The notes under the pieces were generated by a model. That model was not told where the DNA came from. It saw only the letters and a list, made by a program, of their open reading frames with translations, and ran no database searches. From Colwellia sp. PAMC 20917 (GTDB lineage: Bacteria; Pseudomonadota; Gammaproteobacteria; Enterobacterales; Alteromonadaceae), in the NCBI RefSeq assembly GCF_001767295.1, contig NZ_CP014944.1:1-64000 (forward strand): 64,000 nucleotides of DNA. Reading direction: 5' to 3'. The translations under genes and the position numbers were made by a program. Shown one piece after another: positions 45,104 to 56,487 of this stretch; position 1 is the first letter of the stretch, and each line of letters begins with the position of its first letter.

Positions 45104-46639
45104 ATGAAACGGACAAAAAATGCCAATCCGGGTTTATTACTTGCCTTGACGCCTGTCGTATTAACTCTACTTATTCTTGGGACACAAATATTTTACTTTG
45201 GCGTTTTTGAGCCACACATTCCTCTTGCCATTGGTTTAGCCATTACCAGTATTGTTGGTATTAAGTTAGGGCTGAAATGGAAAGATATTGAAAGAGGAAT
45301 TTTTCACGTTATTCACGTCGCATTACCTTCAGTGTCTGTTTTAATAACGGTTGGGATGATTATTGGAGTCTGGATTGCTAGCGGTACAGTACCCAGCATT
45401 ATTTATTATGGTTTAAAGGTCCTTTCGCCTGAAATCTTTCTGGCTGCTGGTATGGTCATTTGTGCTGTTGTTTCACTTTCTCTTGGCACTAGTTGGGCGA
45501 GTGTCGGTACGGTTGGTTTGGCCTTAATGGGCATTGGCGAAGGTTTTAACATTCCTGCATATTGGACAGCTGGCGCTGTAGTTTCTGGTGCTTTTTTTGG
45601 TGATAAAATTTCACCACTTTCCGACACAACTAATTTGGCCCCTGCAGTGACTGGAACCGATGTTTTTTCTCATATAAAAAATATGATGGCAACGACCATC
45701 CCAGCTATGCTCATCGCTCTTATCATCTATTTGTTGGTGGGATTTTTCGTCATCGACACTCAAAGCATTTCATTTGAAAGAATTGACGCTATCACTAACA
45801 CCCTAGACGAAAACTTTTATATTTCAGGATGGGTATTATTACCTGCTTTGGTTGTCATGGGTTTAGCGATAAAAAAATATCCCCCTATGCCATCATTATT
45901 CGCTGGCGTTGTTGCGGGTGGTGCAACGGCAATGGTTGTACAGGGGCAGAGTCTGCAATCAATTTTTGATTTTGCCAATAATGGCTACTCGATAAGTACG
46001 GGGATTGAAGAAATTGACAGCTTGTTAAATAGGGGGGGCATACAATCGATGATGTGGACCATTTCCTTGATATTAATTGCACTAGGCTTTGGCGGTGCAC
46101 TCGAAAAAACAGGTTGTTTGAAGTCAATTATTAATGCTATTAAAAGTAAGGTGAGTAGTTTTGCCGGTATTCAAACCGCAGCGATTGGTACTGCCTTTGC
46201 GACTAACCTAGTTGCCGGTGACCCTTATTTATCGATTGCTTTACCGGGACGAATGTACTCGCCTGTTTATCGTGGTATGGGCTATTCAACCTTAAATCTA
46301 TCACGTGGAATCGAAGAAGGTGGAACATTAATGTCTCCCCTTATTCCATGGAATGCGGGTGGTGCATTTGTAATTTCAGCGCTAGGTCTTGGTATAGCTG
46401 ATGGCAATATAGAAAACCTTTTGTATATCCCCCTTGCTTTTGCTTGCTGGATGGCACCACTTATTGGGATCTTCTATGCTTTTACTGGGCTATTCTCGCC
46501 CAAAGCAACAGAAGAAGAAAGAGAACATTGGGAATCTTCTGGTGAAGCGATAGCTGAATTTAATGCTAACGGTACACCAAAAGTTGAAGATACTGCGAAA
46601 GATGATGTAGATAACAATTCAGACACGAAAAAGTCATAG
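45104..46639 (+). CDS. NhaC-family Na+/H+ antiporter
   Basis: A 511-residue polytopic inner-membrane protein with about 11-12 hydrophobic segments. Characteristic stretches are SLGTSWASVGTVGLALMGIGEG, FFGDKISPLSDTTNLAP and EEGGTLMSPLIPWNAGGAFV, which match NhaC antiporters (Na+ out, H+ in). The C-terminal ~40 residues are acidic and cytoplasmic. It likely serves sodium and pH balance in a marine organism. GAGG ribosome site before the ATG. Transcribed alone. Confidence 0.9.
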   Translation: MKRTKNANPGLLLALTPVVLTLLILGTQIFYFGVFEPHIPLAIGLAITSIVGIKLGLKWKDIERGIFHVIHVALPSVSVLITVGMIIGVWIASGTVPSIIYYGLKVLSPEIFLAAGMVICAVVSLSLGTSWASVGTVGLALMGIGEGFNIPAYWTAGAVVSGAFFGDKISPLSDTTNLAPAVTGTDVFSHIKNMMATTIPAMLIALIIYLLVGFFVIDTQSISFERIDAITNTLDENFYISGWVLLPALVVMGLAIKKYPPMPSLFAGVVAGGATAMVVQGQSLQSIFDFANNGYSISTGIEEIDSLLNRGGIQSMMWTISLILIALGFGGALEKTGCLKSIINAIKSKVSSFAGIQTAAIGTAFATNLVAGDPYLSIALPGRMYSPVYRGMGYSTLNLSRGIEEGGTLMSPLIPWNAGGAFVISALGLGIADGNIENLLYIPLAFACWMAPLIGIFYAFTGLFSPKATEEEREHWESSGEAIAEFNANGTPKVEDTAKDDVDNNSDTKKS

Positions 46640-46927
46640 TGGCGTTATTTAAGTCTTTAGCTTATCGGCACCGTTAATTTCTATTATTTTAATCTGCGGT
46701 GTTGATATGATTTATTACGCCATTAAATATTTTTTCTTCATTATTTTGCTAATTAAATTTAGTTTGATGTAAAGTAACTTTCTATCGAGAATTATCCTTT
46801 ACCTTCTTATAAAAATAGCTCAAGATAGTTTCGTTAAATACACTGACAATACATAAGTCATTGATTTTACTAGTATGAAAACACTAGTGATCAGATGTCA
46901 AATACATGGAGATTGGTAACTAAACTT

Positions 46928-47398
46928 ATGAATTATAAAGAAATAAATAGCATTCTGTTTGTCTGTATGGGCAATATTTGTCGTTCGCCAAGCGCAGAGG
47001 CGGTCTTTCGTCATAAAGTTAAAGAAAAGGGTATTTCTTTAATTATAGATTCTGCGGGTACAACGGGCTCTCATGCGCGTGAAAAGCCCGATCATCGTGC
47101 ACAAAAGATAGGTACTGAACGTGGCTACTCATTTGACAAAATTAAAGCACGTAAAGTTATTGTTGAAGATTTTACCAAATTTGATTTAGTCTTAGCGATG
47201 GACGAGCATAATGTTAAAGAGCTAAAAAAGTTAGCACCAGAGCATTTACATGAAAAAATTCAATTGTTTTTGGAATATGCAGATAATTTTGAAGAACGAG
47301 AAGTACCTGATCCATATTATGGTGGGGCGAGGGGATTTAAGCTTGTCTTAGATTTAGTTGAGGATGCTAGCGACGGCTTATTAAAAAAGCTGGCTTAA
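46928..47398 (+). CDS. low-molecular-weight protein tyrosine phosphatase
   Basis: A 156-residue enzyme with P-loop VCMGNICRSPSAE (C-x5-R-S) near the N-terminus and the general-acid motif DPYYGG near residue 128. It removes phosphate from tyrosine (or arginine) in proteins. The ATG at MNYKEINS was preferred to one 11 codons upstream because the family begins just before the first strand (SILFVCMGN). No tyrosine kinase gene is nearby. It is convergent with infA across a shared terminator. Confidence 0.92.
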   Translation: MNYKEINSILFVCMGNICRSPSAEAVFRHKVKEKGISLIIDSAGTTGSHAREKPDHRAQKIGTERGYSFDKIKARKVIVEDFTKFDLVLAMDEHNVKELKKLAPEHLHEKIQLFLEYADNFEEREVPDPYYGGARGFKLVLDLVEDASDGLLKKLA

Positions 47399-47450
47399 TC
47401 GTCAATGATTGGTTTTTAGGTTTAAGGATCTATAACTAAAGTAATAAAAA

Positions 47451-47480
47451 AGCCCTGTGAATATTATTCACAGGGCTTTT
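47451..47480. terminator. bidirectional rho-independent terminator
   Basis: AGCCCTGTGAAT pairs with ATTCACAGGGCT around a 3-base loop. It has a run of A on the left and T on the right, so it can end both the phosphatase transcript (plus) and the infA transcript (minus). Confidence 0.95.
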
Positions 47481-47498
47481 AGCTTTATAGGGTCTTAA

Positions 47499-47723
<225 letters not shown>

Positions 47724-47801
47724 CTAAACCTCTAAAGTTGTGCATAAACAAAAATCTGGGCAGATAATGCCGAAAACAGGCCGGAATGTAAAGCTATAGT
47801 G

Positions 47802-48503
47802 TTATTTATTTACTGTTTGCCATCTGTTTTCTATCAAGACTTGGTGTGGGTAATAACGATCCTTGTAGTTCATCTTTTTGCAGTCATCAATTTGGTAACC
47901 TAGATACAGAAAGTTCTTCTGCCTATCTTTTGCTAAATACACTTGCTGCAAAATAGAAAACACGCCTAAACCATGCTTATTATAATCTGGATGATAAAAC
48001 GTATATACGGCTGATAGGGCATCTTTTAGTACATCGGTTACTGCAACACTAATAAGTTGATTATCATGCCATATTTCAAGGTAGAGCTGCTCTGTGACGT
48101 TACAACGGATAAAACTATTGTATTGATCGTTTGTCGCTGGGAACATTGAGCCATCGGAATGTAAAGTATTGATGTAATTTTCGTAAAGCGGGTAATAAAT
48201 AGCTTTTTTTTCAGTTGAGATGTTAATAGTAAATAGGTTGTTTTTCTTTATATTTCTTTTTTGACTTTTAGATAACAAAAATTCCTTAACTAAGACCCGC
48301 AGAGATTTGCATGCAGAGCAAAGTTCACAATGAGGTCTGTATATCTGATCACCACTGCGTCTAAAGCCTTGTGACATTAACCAGCCATAATGTTCACTGT
48401 TATGTAAACGTTCATCGGTTGCAATCAGTAAACGTTCTTCTTGGTCGGGCAAGTAGTTACAAGGAAACGAACCGGTAATGCCTAACTGAAAATTTGTGCT
48501 CAT
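47802..48503 (-). CDS. bpt: aspartate/glutamate leucyltransferase Bpt
   Basis: A 233-residue N-end-rule transferase that adds Leu to proteins starting with Asp or Glu, marking them for ClpAP. Visible features are [16 protein letters not shown], the cysteine set [12 protein letters not shown], and [13 protein letters not shown]. The family end [23 protein letters not shown] is also present (quoted to show G-Y-W/Q-I-x2-C-x-K-M-x-Y-K). It begins one base after the aat stop, so the two are co-translated. Confidence 0.95.
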   Translation of the reverse strand: MSTNFQLGITGSFPCNYLPDQEERLLIATDERLHNSEHYGWLMSQGFRRSGDQIYRPHCELCSACKSLRVLVKEFLLSKSQKRNIKKNNLFTINISTEKKAIYYPLYENYINTLHSDGSMFPATNDQYNSFIRCNVTEQLYLEIWHDNQLISVAVTDVLKDALSAVYTFYHPDYNKHGLGVFSILQQVYLAKDRQKNFLYLGYQIDDCKKMNYKDRYYPHQVLIENRWQTVNK

Positions 48504-48504
48504 A

Positions 48505-49221
48505 CTAAGGCTCTTCTGTCAGTTGGCGAGGTAGCCAAAAATCCGGTGGTAATGAAACCGTTAATGCTTGTGCTTTCAATGTCATAAACTGCGAGCGTGA
48601 AACCTCAATACAGCCCATGTCTTCTAAAAAAGGGTTGAGCATTTGGCAGTCAATTAATGGAATGTTTTGGCCTTTTAATAAAGCATTTAAATAAACTAAT
48701 GCGATTTTAGAACCATTGCTTTTTCGATAAAACATCGATTCTCCAGAAAAGCTGCCATTAATTGCTACGCCATATAAACCGCCGGCCAATTCACCATCCA
48801 TCCACACTTCTATCGAATGTGCGACACCATTGTCATGCAGTTGTTGATATGCCGCTAACATATCATCAACTATCCAAGTATCTTCCTTACGAAAGGGAGC
48901 GTCGGCACAATAATGAATAACACGGTCAAAGGCTTGATTTAAGGTTACGGTGAAGTTCTGTTGTTTTAATACTTTTCGCAAGGTGCGATTAATACGTAAT
49001 TGGTCGGTTAGGATAATACCACGCGGATCTGGGCTCCACCACATAATGGCTTCGCCAGCACTGTACCAAGGAAAGACACCACTTCGATAGGCCGACTTTA
49101 ATCGCGCTACAGATAAATCACCACCAAAAGCAAGTAAGCCATTAGGTTCAATCAACGCCTGTTTTAAGGGAGGAAATGCCAGATCATCGACATCGAGTAA
49201 TGCGACAATCTGGTTTTTAAT
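48505..49221 (-). CDS. aat: leucyl/phenylalanyl-tRNA-protein transferase Aat, probable ATT start
   Basis: It adds Leu or Phe to proteins with N-terminal Lys or Arg. Seen: [64 protein letters not shown], and the LIDCQMLN core. The only ordinary start in this frame (TTG at 49155) would drop the conserved front [13 protein letters not shown]. The frame is open back to the end of trxB. The best start is ATT at 49219-49221, two bases after the trxB stop, with AAAGG nine bases before it. Read this way the protein has 238 residues, the normal length. Confidence 0.9.
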   Translation of the reverse strand: MKNQIVALLDVDDLAFPPLKQALIEPNGLLAFGGDLSVARLKSAYRSGVFPWYSAGEAIMWWSPDPRGIILTDQLRINRTLRKVLKQQNFTVTLNQAFDRVIHYCADAPFRKEDTWIVDDMLAAYQQLHDNGVAHSIEVWMDGELAGGLYGVAINGSFSGESMFYRKSNGSKIALVYLNALLKGQNIPLIDCQMLNPFLEDMGCIEVSRSQFMTLKAQALTVSLPPDFWLPRQLTEEP

Positions 49222-49223
49222 GA

Positions 49224-50246
<1,023 letters not shown>

Positions 50247-50343
50247 TCAAGAGGGTAAATTAATTTTTTGATAAAAATTTCTATGAGTGCAATGTTAAAT
50301 GTACAGTGATGGCATATAAACCCTTATACACCAACACTCATCG

Positions 50344-51183
50344 CTATTTTACGCCAAGCTCTTTTAATCTTTCTAATAAGTAGCTTTTTTGAGTATGTCG
50401 TTCAGACAAGACGACTTCGTCTCGTGGATGAAGAAACAACGGCAATGATATTCTAGACTTTTTACTGGCCTTACCTGAAGGATTAATAACCCGATGGCTG
50501 GTAGATGGGAAATATCCACCTGAGGCTTCTTGCAACATATCACCAATATTAATAATTAAACTGCCAAAATCACTGGGAACGTCAATCCAAGACCCGTCTT
50601 GCTTTTGTACTTGCAGACCGGGTTCATTTGCTGCCGGTAATATGGTTAATAAATTAATATCTTCGTGCGCAGCGGCTCTCACTGCGCCCGGTTCTTCATC
50701 TCCACTTAGTGGCGGATAATGTAAAATACGTAATAAAGTATTTGGCGTATCTTTGATCATATTCGCTAGTTGTTCTGAATATTTTTCTGAGACGTCGACT
50801 GGACTATATTTTTCGACCCAATCAAGTAATTCTGCAGCAAGTTCAGAGGCTTTCTGGTAATAGGTAAGTATTTCATCTTTAAGTTGATCAGGGATCCTGC
50901 CCCAAGGATAAACATGAAAATATTCTTTTATATCTTTATTTGCATGACCCTTAGCCGTCTCAGATATCTCGGTTGAAAAGTAGCCATCTTGTTTCTTTGG
51001 ATCAAAACTTAAGTTATGCTTTTCTTCACCGCTAAAAAATTCATACCAATTTTTATAAATAGATTCAACAAGCTGTTGCTCAATAGGGTGATTAATTAAT
51101 ACACCGAAACCTGTTTCTCTTAAGCTTTGAACAAATAATTTTCCAGCATTTTTATCTTGATAGTCGACAACCTGAATTTCCAT
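50344..51183 (-). CDS. isopenicillin N synthase-like 2-oxoglutarate/Fe(II) oxygenase
   Basis: A 279-residue protein with an N-terminal DIOX_N-like part (FVQSLRETGFGVLINHPI) and a C-terminal oxygenase core. The iron ligands are H and D in AAHEDINLLTIL and H in STSHRVINP, with the R-x-S pair KSRISLPLF for 2-oxoglutarate. Substrate unknown; the family also contains non-heme oxidases of small metabolites. Start set at MEIQVVDYQD, preceded by AGGGA. Confidence 0.88.
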   Translation of the reverse strand: MEIQVVDYQDKNAGKLFVQSLRETGFGVLINHPIEQQLVESIYKNWYEFFSGEEKHNLSFDPKKQDGYFSTEISETAKGHANKDIKEYFHVYPWGRIPDQLKDEILTYYQKASELAAELLDWVEKYSPVDVSEKYSEQLANMIKDTPNTLLRILHYPPLSGDEEPGAVRAAAHEDINLLTILPAANEPGLQVQKQDGSWIDVPSDFGSLIINIGDMLQEASGGYFPSTSHRVINPSGKASKKSRISLPLFLHPRDEVVLSERHTQKSYLLERLKELGVK

Positions 51184-51267
51184 GATTGATTCCCTAACTC
51201 TTATTTTAGTGATATTTATTGAAATATAACACAAGCTAACCAAATGGTCAGGTTTAAGATTCATCGT

Positions 51268-51302
51268 AAAAAAAACCTCTATTAAAAATATAACAGAGGT
51301 TT
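51268..51302 (-). terminator. terminator of ald
   Basis: On the minus strand AAACCTCT ... AGAGGTTT forms a stem followed by eight T residues, 40 bases after the ald stop. Confidence 0.85.
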
Positions 51303-51343
51303 ATTGTTTTTATGAAGAACTCACAAAGTATTATTTTCAGTCG

Positions 51344-52465
51344 TTATAAAGTCGCTATAGCCACTTCAGGTGGTATGTAGTCGTAGCCTAAAACTTCAGC
51401 AACAGGTTGGTAAGTGATTTTTCCGCCTAATACGTTTAAACCATTCATTAAGTGTACGTTGTCAAGCATGGCTTGTTTTGCACCCTTATTGGCAAGCATT
51501 ACCGCAAATGGCATGGTTGCATTAGTTAATGCCATTGTTGATGTGCGTGCTACGCCACCTGGCATGTTAGCTACACAGTAATGTACTACGTCGTCAACAA
51601 CATACGTTGGGTCTTGATGAGTTGTTGCTTTTGATGTTTCAAAACAACCACCTTGGTCAATCGCGACATCAACAACTACAGCACCTTTTTTCATCATTTT
51701 GATGTGGGCTCTTGTTACTAATTTAGGTGCAGCTGCACCAGGAATTAAGACCGCGCCTATGACTAAGTCAGCTTCAACAATCAATTGGTCCATCGCATCA
51801 GCAGTAGAGTAAACTGTTTTTAAACGGCCATCAAATTCAGTATCTAATTGACGTAGACGGGGTAATGAACGATCTAATATCGTTACATCAGCGCCCATAC
51901 CTATTGCCATACGAGCAGCTTGAGTACCAACAACACCACCACCTATAATTAATACTTTCGCAGGAGCAACACCAGGTACACCACCTAATAAAGCACCTAA
52001 ACCGCCTTGTGCTTTTTCAAGGGCATGAGCACCTGCTTGAATAGACATGCGGCCAGCAACTTCAGACATCGGCGCTAATAAAGGTAAACCACCTTGAGCA
52101 GAGGTTACCGTTTCGTAAGCAATACAGGTTGCGCCAGAAGCAACTAATAATTCAGTTTGCTTAGCATCAGGTGCTAAATGTAGGTAAGTAAAAAGTATTT
52201 GACCTGGACGTAGCATTTTACACTCGTCAGGCTGTGGCTCTTTTACTTTTATTATCATGTCAGCGGTTGCAAAAATTTCTGCTGCCGTGTTTATAATTTT
52301 GGCACCGGCTGCTATATATTGCTCGTTTTCAAAACCAATAGATTCGCCGCCGTTATTTTCAACAATCACTTCATGTCCATTAACCGTTAGCTCGTTAACG
52401 CCTGCTGGAGTTAAGCCTATACGGTACTCATGGTTTTTAATTTCTTTAGGAACACCAATAATCAT
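51344..52465 (-). CDS. ald: alanine dehydrogenase
   Basis: A 373-residue enzyme that interconverts alanine and pyruvate with NAD+. Seen: MIIGVPKEIKNHEYRIGLTP, the catalytic region FTYLHLAPD, the NAD motif VLIIGGGVVGTQAARMAIGMGA (GGGVVG), and CVANMPGGVARTSTMALTNAT. It is divergent from lrp with a palindrome between them, so control by Lrp in response to amino acids is likely. Confidence 0.97.
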   Translation of the reverse strand: MIIGVPKEIKNHEYRIGLTPAGVNELTVNGHEVIVENNGGESIGFENEQYIAAGAKIINTAAEIFATADMIIKVKEPQPDECKMLRPGQILFTYLHLAPDAKQTELLVASGATCIAYETVTSAQGGLPLLAPMSEVAGRMSIQAGAHALEKAQGGLGALLGGVPGVAPAKVLIIGGGVVGTQAARMAIGMGADVTILDRSLPRLRQLDTEFDGRLKTVYSTADAMDQLIVEADLVIGAVLIPGAAAPKLVTRAHIKMMKKGAVVVDVAIDQGGCFETSKATTHQDPTYVVDDVVHYCVANMPGGVARTSTMALTNATMPFAVMLANKGAKQAMLDNVHLMNGLNVLGGKITYQPVAEVLGYDYIPPEVAIATL

Positions 52466-52546
52466 AATCGTCTCACCTGTTAAATGTTTTTATATTATTT
52501 GCGGCTATTATAATGCGTTATTCTCGAATTAACCTATCGTAATATT

Positions 52547-52564
52547 TTATATATCGATATATAA
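52547..52564. promoter_or_regulatory. 18-bp palindrome between ald and lrp
   Basis: TTATATATCGATATATAA is a perfect palindrome 36 bases before the lrp start and ~80 before ald. AT-rich dyads like this fit Lrp/AsnC binding, but the assignment is by position only. Confidence 0.45.
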
Positions 52565-52599
52565 TCCTGTTACAGTTAGAAAATGTAGTGTTTTATATA

Positions 52600-53082
52600 A
52601 TGTCGTCTTCTCAAAACAAAAGTATTGATCGCATCGATCGTAATATTCTCGTTGAGTTACAAAAGAATGCTCGTATATCTAATATAGAGTTGTCTAAGAG
52701 GGTAGGGCTAAGTCCAACACCTTGTTTAGAAAGGGTTAAGCGATTAGAAAAAGAGAAGTATATCAAAGGCTACCAAGCGATATTAAACCCGCAAAAGCTT
52801 GAAGCTGCGTTACTTGTGTTAGTGGAAATAACCTTAACTAAAACCAGTCCTGATGTTTTTGATGATTTTTCTAGAGCGGTCCATGAACTTGATGTTATAC
52901 AAGAGTGTCATTTAGTGTCTGGAAACTTTGACTTTTTACTTAAAACCCGCGTAGCAGACATGGTCGCCTATCGAGAATTACTAGGTGATACTTTACTTCG
53001 TTTGCCCTCGGTAAGCGAAAGTAGAAGTTATGTTGTGATGGAAGAGGTTAAATCGACTAATTTTCTACCGATTAAACGTTAA
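52600..53082 (+). CDS. lrp: leucine-responsive regulatory protein
   Basis: A 160-residue Lrp/AsnC regulator. Winged helix DRIDRNILVELQKNARISNIELSKRVGLSPTPC is seen at ~8-40 (key part LSKRVGLSPTPCLERVKRLE). The RAM ligand-binding domain follows (VLVEITLTK ... VIQECHLVSGNFDFLLKTR). Its place before ftsK matches E. coli lrp. The ATG at MSSSQNK was preferred to one four codons earlier. Confidence 0.93.
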   Translation: MSSSQNKSIDRIDRNILVELQKNARISNIELSKRVGLSPTPCLERVKRLEKEKYIKGYQAILNPQKLEAALLVLVEITLTKTSPDVFDDFSRAVHELDVIQECHLVSGNFDFLLKTRVADMVAYRELLGDTLLRLPSVSESRSYVVMEEVKSTNFLPIKR

Positions 53083-53222
53083 TCGCATCATTGAGCTCAA
53101 GTAAGTGATTTAAACATTTAACTCCTTACAATAGTTTGTTATTTTACTGTATATAAACATACCCGTATTACTGCAACTTGAGTGGTATGGCTATAAAATA
53201 GTTATTAACTCGGTTTATTATA

Positions 53223-55748
53223 TTGTCTACAGAATCTCCTACTCAAAGTAAATTAAATGGTGTGCAACGATTACTAGAAGCTGGTTTGTTGGTTTCTTTT
53301 CTTTTTGCCATGTTTATTATGTTAGCGCTGTTCAGCTTTAACCCCGCTGATCCTGGTTGGTCTCAAAGTGGTTATCAAACACCTATTCGTAATTTAGGCG
53401 GCGCTGTTGGCGCTTATATTTCTGACTTATTGTTAAACCTATTTGGTTTTATTTCTTATAGTCTGCCCTTTGTTACCGCAGTAACAGGGTGGTTATTGTT
53501 TCAAAAATATCATCGCTTAATTCAATTAGATTACTTAACCTTAGGGTTAAAGTGTATTGGCTTTATTCTTTTTTATATTGGTATAACATCAATCGCCAGT
53601 ATGAATTTTGATGATGTCTTTTACTTTTCAGCCGGTGGTATTATTGGTGACGCGTTAAGTCAAACGGTGCTGCCATATTTTTCTTTTGTCGGTAGTACTT
53701 TATTATTCTTGACCTTTCTCCTCTCTGGTTTTGTGCTACTAACCGGTTTCTCATTGATCGCCTTTATTGATAAAACCGGTGCTTATACAATATTATTCGC
53801 CCAATATTTATTAACGATACCTGAAAAACTACAAGCCTACTTCACTGCCTTGAAGACTGAAAAAGTAAAGAAACAAGTATTGGTTAATACTGTTGAGAAA
53901 AAAGAACAGCCAGTGGCTTTACCTGAGCTTACAGAAAAACAACCGGCAAGTTTTCAAGTAGATGAAAATCTAGTAGATGAAAACGAAGAGCTACATCATG
54001 CTTTTGATGCGATAAATGAACAAGAACATGAAGACATTATTGCACCGAGTAAAAAAGATCTTTCCTTTGATCTCGAAGAGGACATTGAGCACTTTGTCGC
54101 AATAGATGACCTTATCGGTGAACCACTCGCTTTTAATGTTCAAGAACATGTTAGCGATGATGAAATAACGGCTGCCTTTGAAAAAGTTGATCCAATTAAT
54201 GTTGAAGAGCCGATAAAGGTCATGGCAAAAAGAGATAGTGCAACTTACCAAGGACTACCTGGGCTTGATTTATTAGATCGCCCCAACCGGACTGAAAATC
54301 CTATTGACGAGAAAGAGCTCGAATTAGTCAGTCGACTAGTTGAGGAAAAACTCTTAGAGTTTGGTGTGAAAGCTGAGGTCGTTGGTGTTTATCCCGGACC
54401 TGTTATTACCCGCTTCGAATTAAATTTAGCGCCAGGCGTTAAAGCCAGTAAAGTGAGCGGTTTGTCGCAAGATATTGCCCGTTCCTTATCCGCTAAAAGT
54501 GTTCGTGTCGTTGAAGTTATTGAAGGTAAATCTGTTATTGGTGTTGAGTTACCCAATAAATATAGAGAAACGGTGTATTTTACTGATGTCATTTCTGCTC
54601 CGGCATTTGCTGCATCAAGATCCCATTTAGCCATGGCGATTGGTAGTGATATTTCAGGTAAACCCGTGATAGCCGATCTAGCTAAGATGCCGCATTTATT
54701 AGTGGCAGGAACAACAGGCTCAGGGAAGTCAGTTGCGGTTAATACCATGATTGTTAGTATATTGTATAAATCCACACCTGAAGATGTGCGGATGATAATG
54801 ATCGACCCCAAACAAGTTGAACTCTCTGTTTATAACGGTATCCCACATTTGTTAGCTGAAGTGGTTACCGACATGAAAGAAGCGGCCAACGCGCTGCGCT
54901 GGTGTGTCGGTGAAATGGAACGTCGCTATAAACTTATGTCGTCTCTGGGTGTACGTAACCTTAAAGGCTACAATGAAAAAGTGCTTAATGCTATTGAAGC
55001 TGGAGAGCCGTTAATCGATCCTACTTGGCAACCCAATGATGCTTTTACGCAAACGCCACCTTTGTTAGAAAAATTGCCTGCGATTGTTATTCTCGTTGAC
55101 GAATTTGCCGATATGATGATGGTTGCCGGTAAAAAAGTCGAAGAACTTATTGCGCGTATTGCTCAAAAAGCCCGAGCGGCGGGTATGCACTTAATTTTAG
55201 CGACTCAACGTCCCTCAGCGGATGTAATTACCGGTTTAATTAAAGCTAATATTCCAACCCGTATGGCACTGCGAGTACAATCAAGAATGGAGTCACGTAT
55301 TATTCTTGACCAACAAGGTGCTGAACAGCTGTTAGGCATGGGAGATATGTTTTATTTACCGCCTGGCGAGGCTGTTTCTGTGCGTGTTCACGGCGCTTTT
55401 GTTAACGATGACGAAGTACATGCTGTTGTTGCCGACTGGAAGTCTCGTGGCGAACCTAATTATGTTGAAGAAATATTGTCAGGTGATACTGATAATGAAA
55501 TTTTGTTACCCGGTGAGCAAGCCGAAGCCGATGAAGCGGTTGAACTTGATACCTTGTATGACGAAGCGGTTGAATTTGTCACTAAAGGTCGACGTGTCTC
55601 CATATCAAGTGTGCAACGTAAATTTAGAATTGGTTATAACCGTGCAGCACGTATTGTTGAAGATATGGAAAACCAAAATGTGGTAAGTTCACCAGGCCAT
55701 AACGGTGCCCGTGAAGTATTAGCACCACCACCTGTAAGAGATTTGTAG
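53223..55748 (+). CDS. ftsK: DNA translocase FtsK
   Basis: An 841-residue divisome protein that pumps DNA at the closing septum and activates XerCD. Four or so membrane segments lie in residues ~20-195. A moderate acidic linker (~220-360) follows. The motor has Walker A GTTGSGKSVAVN, Walker B IVILVDEFADMMM and ATQRPSADVITG. The C-terminal gamma domain (KGRRVSISSVQRKFRIGYNRAARI) reads KOPS sites. The start is TTG with no strong ribosome site, but no better start is seen. Order lrp-ftsK-lolA-rarA is conserved in gammaproteobacteria. Confidence 0.96.
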   Translation: MSTESPTQSKLNGVQRLLEAGLLVSFLFAMFIMLALFSFNPADPGWSQSGYQTPIRNLGGAVGAYISDLLLNLFGFISYSLPFVTAVTGWLLFQKYHRLIQLDYLTLGLKCIGFILFYIGITSIASMNFDDVFYFSAGGIIGDALSQTVLPYFSFVGSTLLFLTFLLSGFVLLTGFSLIAFIDKTGAYTILFAQYLLTIPEKLQAYFTALKTEKVKKQVLVNTVEKKEQPVALPELTEKQPASFQVDENLVDENEELHHAFDAINEQEHEDIIAPSKKDLSFDLEEDIEHFVAIDDLIGEPLAFNVQEHVSDDEITAAFEKVDPINVEEPIKVMAKRDSATYQGLPGLDLLDRPNRTENPIDEKELELVSRLVEEKLLEFGVKAEVVGVYPGPVITRFELNLAPGVKASKVSGLSQDIARSLSAKSVRVVEVIEGKSVIGVELPNKYRETVYFTDVISAPAFAASRSHLAMAIGSDISGKPVIADLAKMPHLLVAGTTGSGKSVAVNTMIVSILYKSTPEDVRMIMIDPKQVELSVYNGIPHLLAEVVTDMKEAANALRWCVGEMERRYKLMSSLGVRNLKGYNEKVLNAIEAGEPLIDPTWQPNDAFTQTPPLLEKLPAIVILVDEFADMMMVAGKKVEELIARIAQKARAAGMHLILATQRPSADVITGLIKANIPTRMALRVQSRMESRIILDQQGAEQLLGMGDMFYLPPGEAVSVRVHGAFVNDDEVHAVVADWKSRGEPNYVEEILSGDTDNEILLPGEQAEADEAVELDTLYDEAVEFVTKGRRVSISSVQRKFRIGYNRAARIVEDMENQNVVSSPGHNGAREVLAPPPVRDL

Positions 55749-55794
55749 GTGTTATTTTTTCCGACTTATTTAGTCAAGTTATAAGGATTACTGA

Positions 55795-56487
55795 ATGAAT
55801 TTTTCCCTAAAAAAGACAGCACTTTTATCATTTTTTTCTGTAGTTGTATTAAGCAGCGCAAGTACCTCCGTTTTTGCTTTGCCGTTCAATGAAGCGACCA
55901 ATGTTATAGAAAAGCCAAGCAACGATGCTTTAATCATTAAAAGTAATTTAATGCAAAAATTAGCAAAGCTTGAATATTTTACTGCAAATTTTAACCAGCA
56001 AGTTCTGGATGCCGAAGGTAATGAGTTACAAAACGCCATGGGTACTCTAACGGTTAAAAAGCCTAACTTAGTACACTGGCAAACGGCAGAACCAGATGAG
56101 TCATTAATCGTTTCAGATGGTGACACCTTATGGTTTTTTGACCCGTTTGTAGAGCAGGTTAGTGCTTATCTTTTAGAAAAAGCGTTACTCAACACTCCTA
56201 TTTTATTATTAACAAGCAGCGATCCAACACTATGGCAACATTATAGCGTTAGCTCAACCGATGAAAACAATTACCTCATTCATGCCAATGATAATAATGC
56301 CCAAGTGAAGACGTTAGAATTACGTTTTAAGAAAAATAGTAATATGCTTAATAGCTTTACTATTCTAGATGCAACAGGGCAATTAAGTCTGTTTAAACTT
56401 TCACAGTTTGATCAAGTAACTGTTCCCGAAAGTGCACTATTTACCTTTAAAATACCCGAAGGTGTTGAGTTAGATGATCAACGCTAA
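55795..56487 (+). CDS. lolA: outer-membrane lipoprotein carrier LolA
   Basis: A 230-residue periplasmic chaperone that takes lipoproteins from LolCDE to LolB. Signal peptide at residues 1-29 ([20 protein letters not shown]). Family marks: [40 protein letters not shown] and [13 protein letters not shown]. The stop overlaps the rarA start by 14 bases. Confidence 0.95.
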   Translation: MNFSLKKTALLSFFSVVVLSSASTSVFALPFNEATNVIEKPSNDALIIKSNLMQKLAKLEYFTANFNQQVLDAEGNELQNAMGTLTVKKPNLVHWQTAEPDESLIVSDGDTLWFFDPFVEQVSAYLLEKALLNTPILLLTSSDPTLWQHYSVSSTDENNYLIHANDNNAQVKTLELRFKKNSNMLNSFTILDATGQLSLFKLSQFDQVTVPESALFTFKIPEGVELDDQR

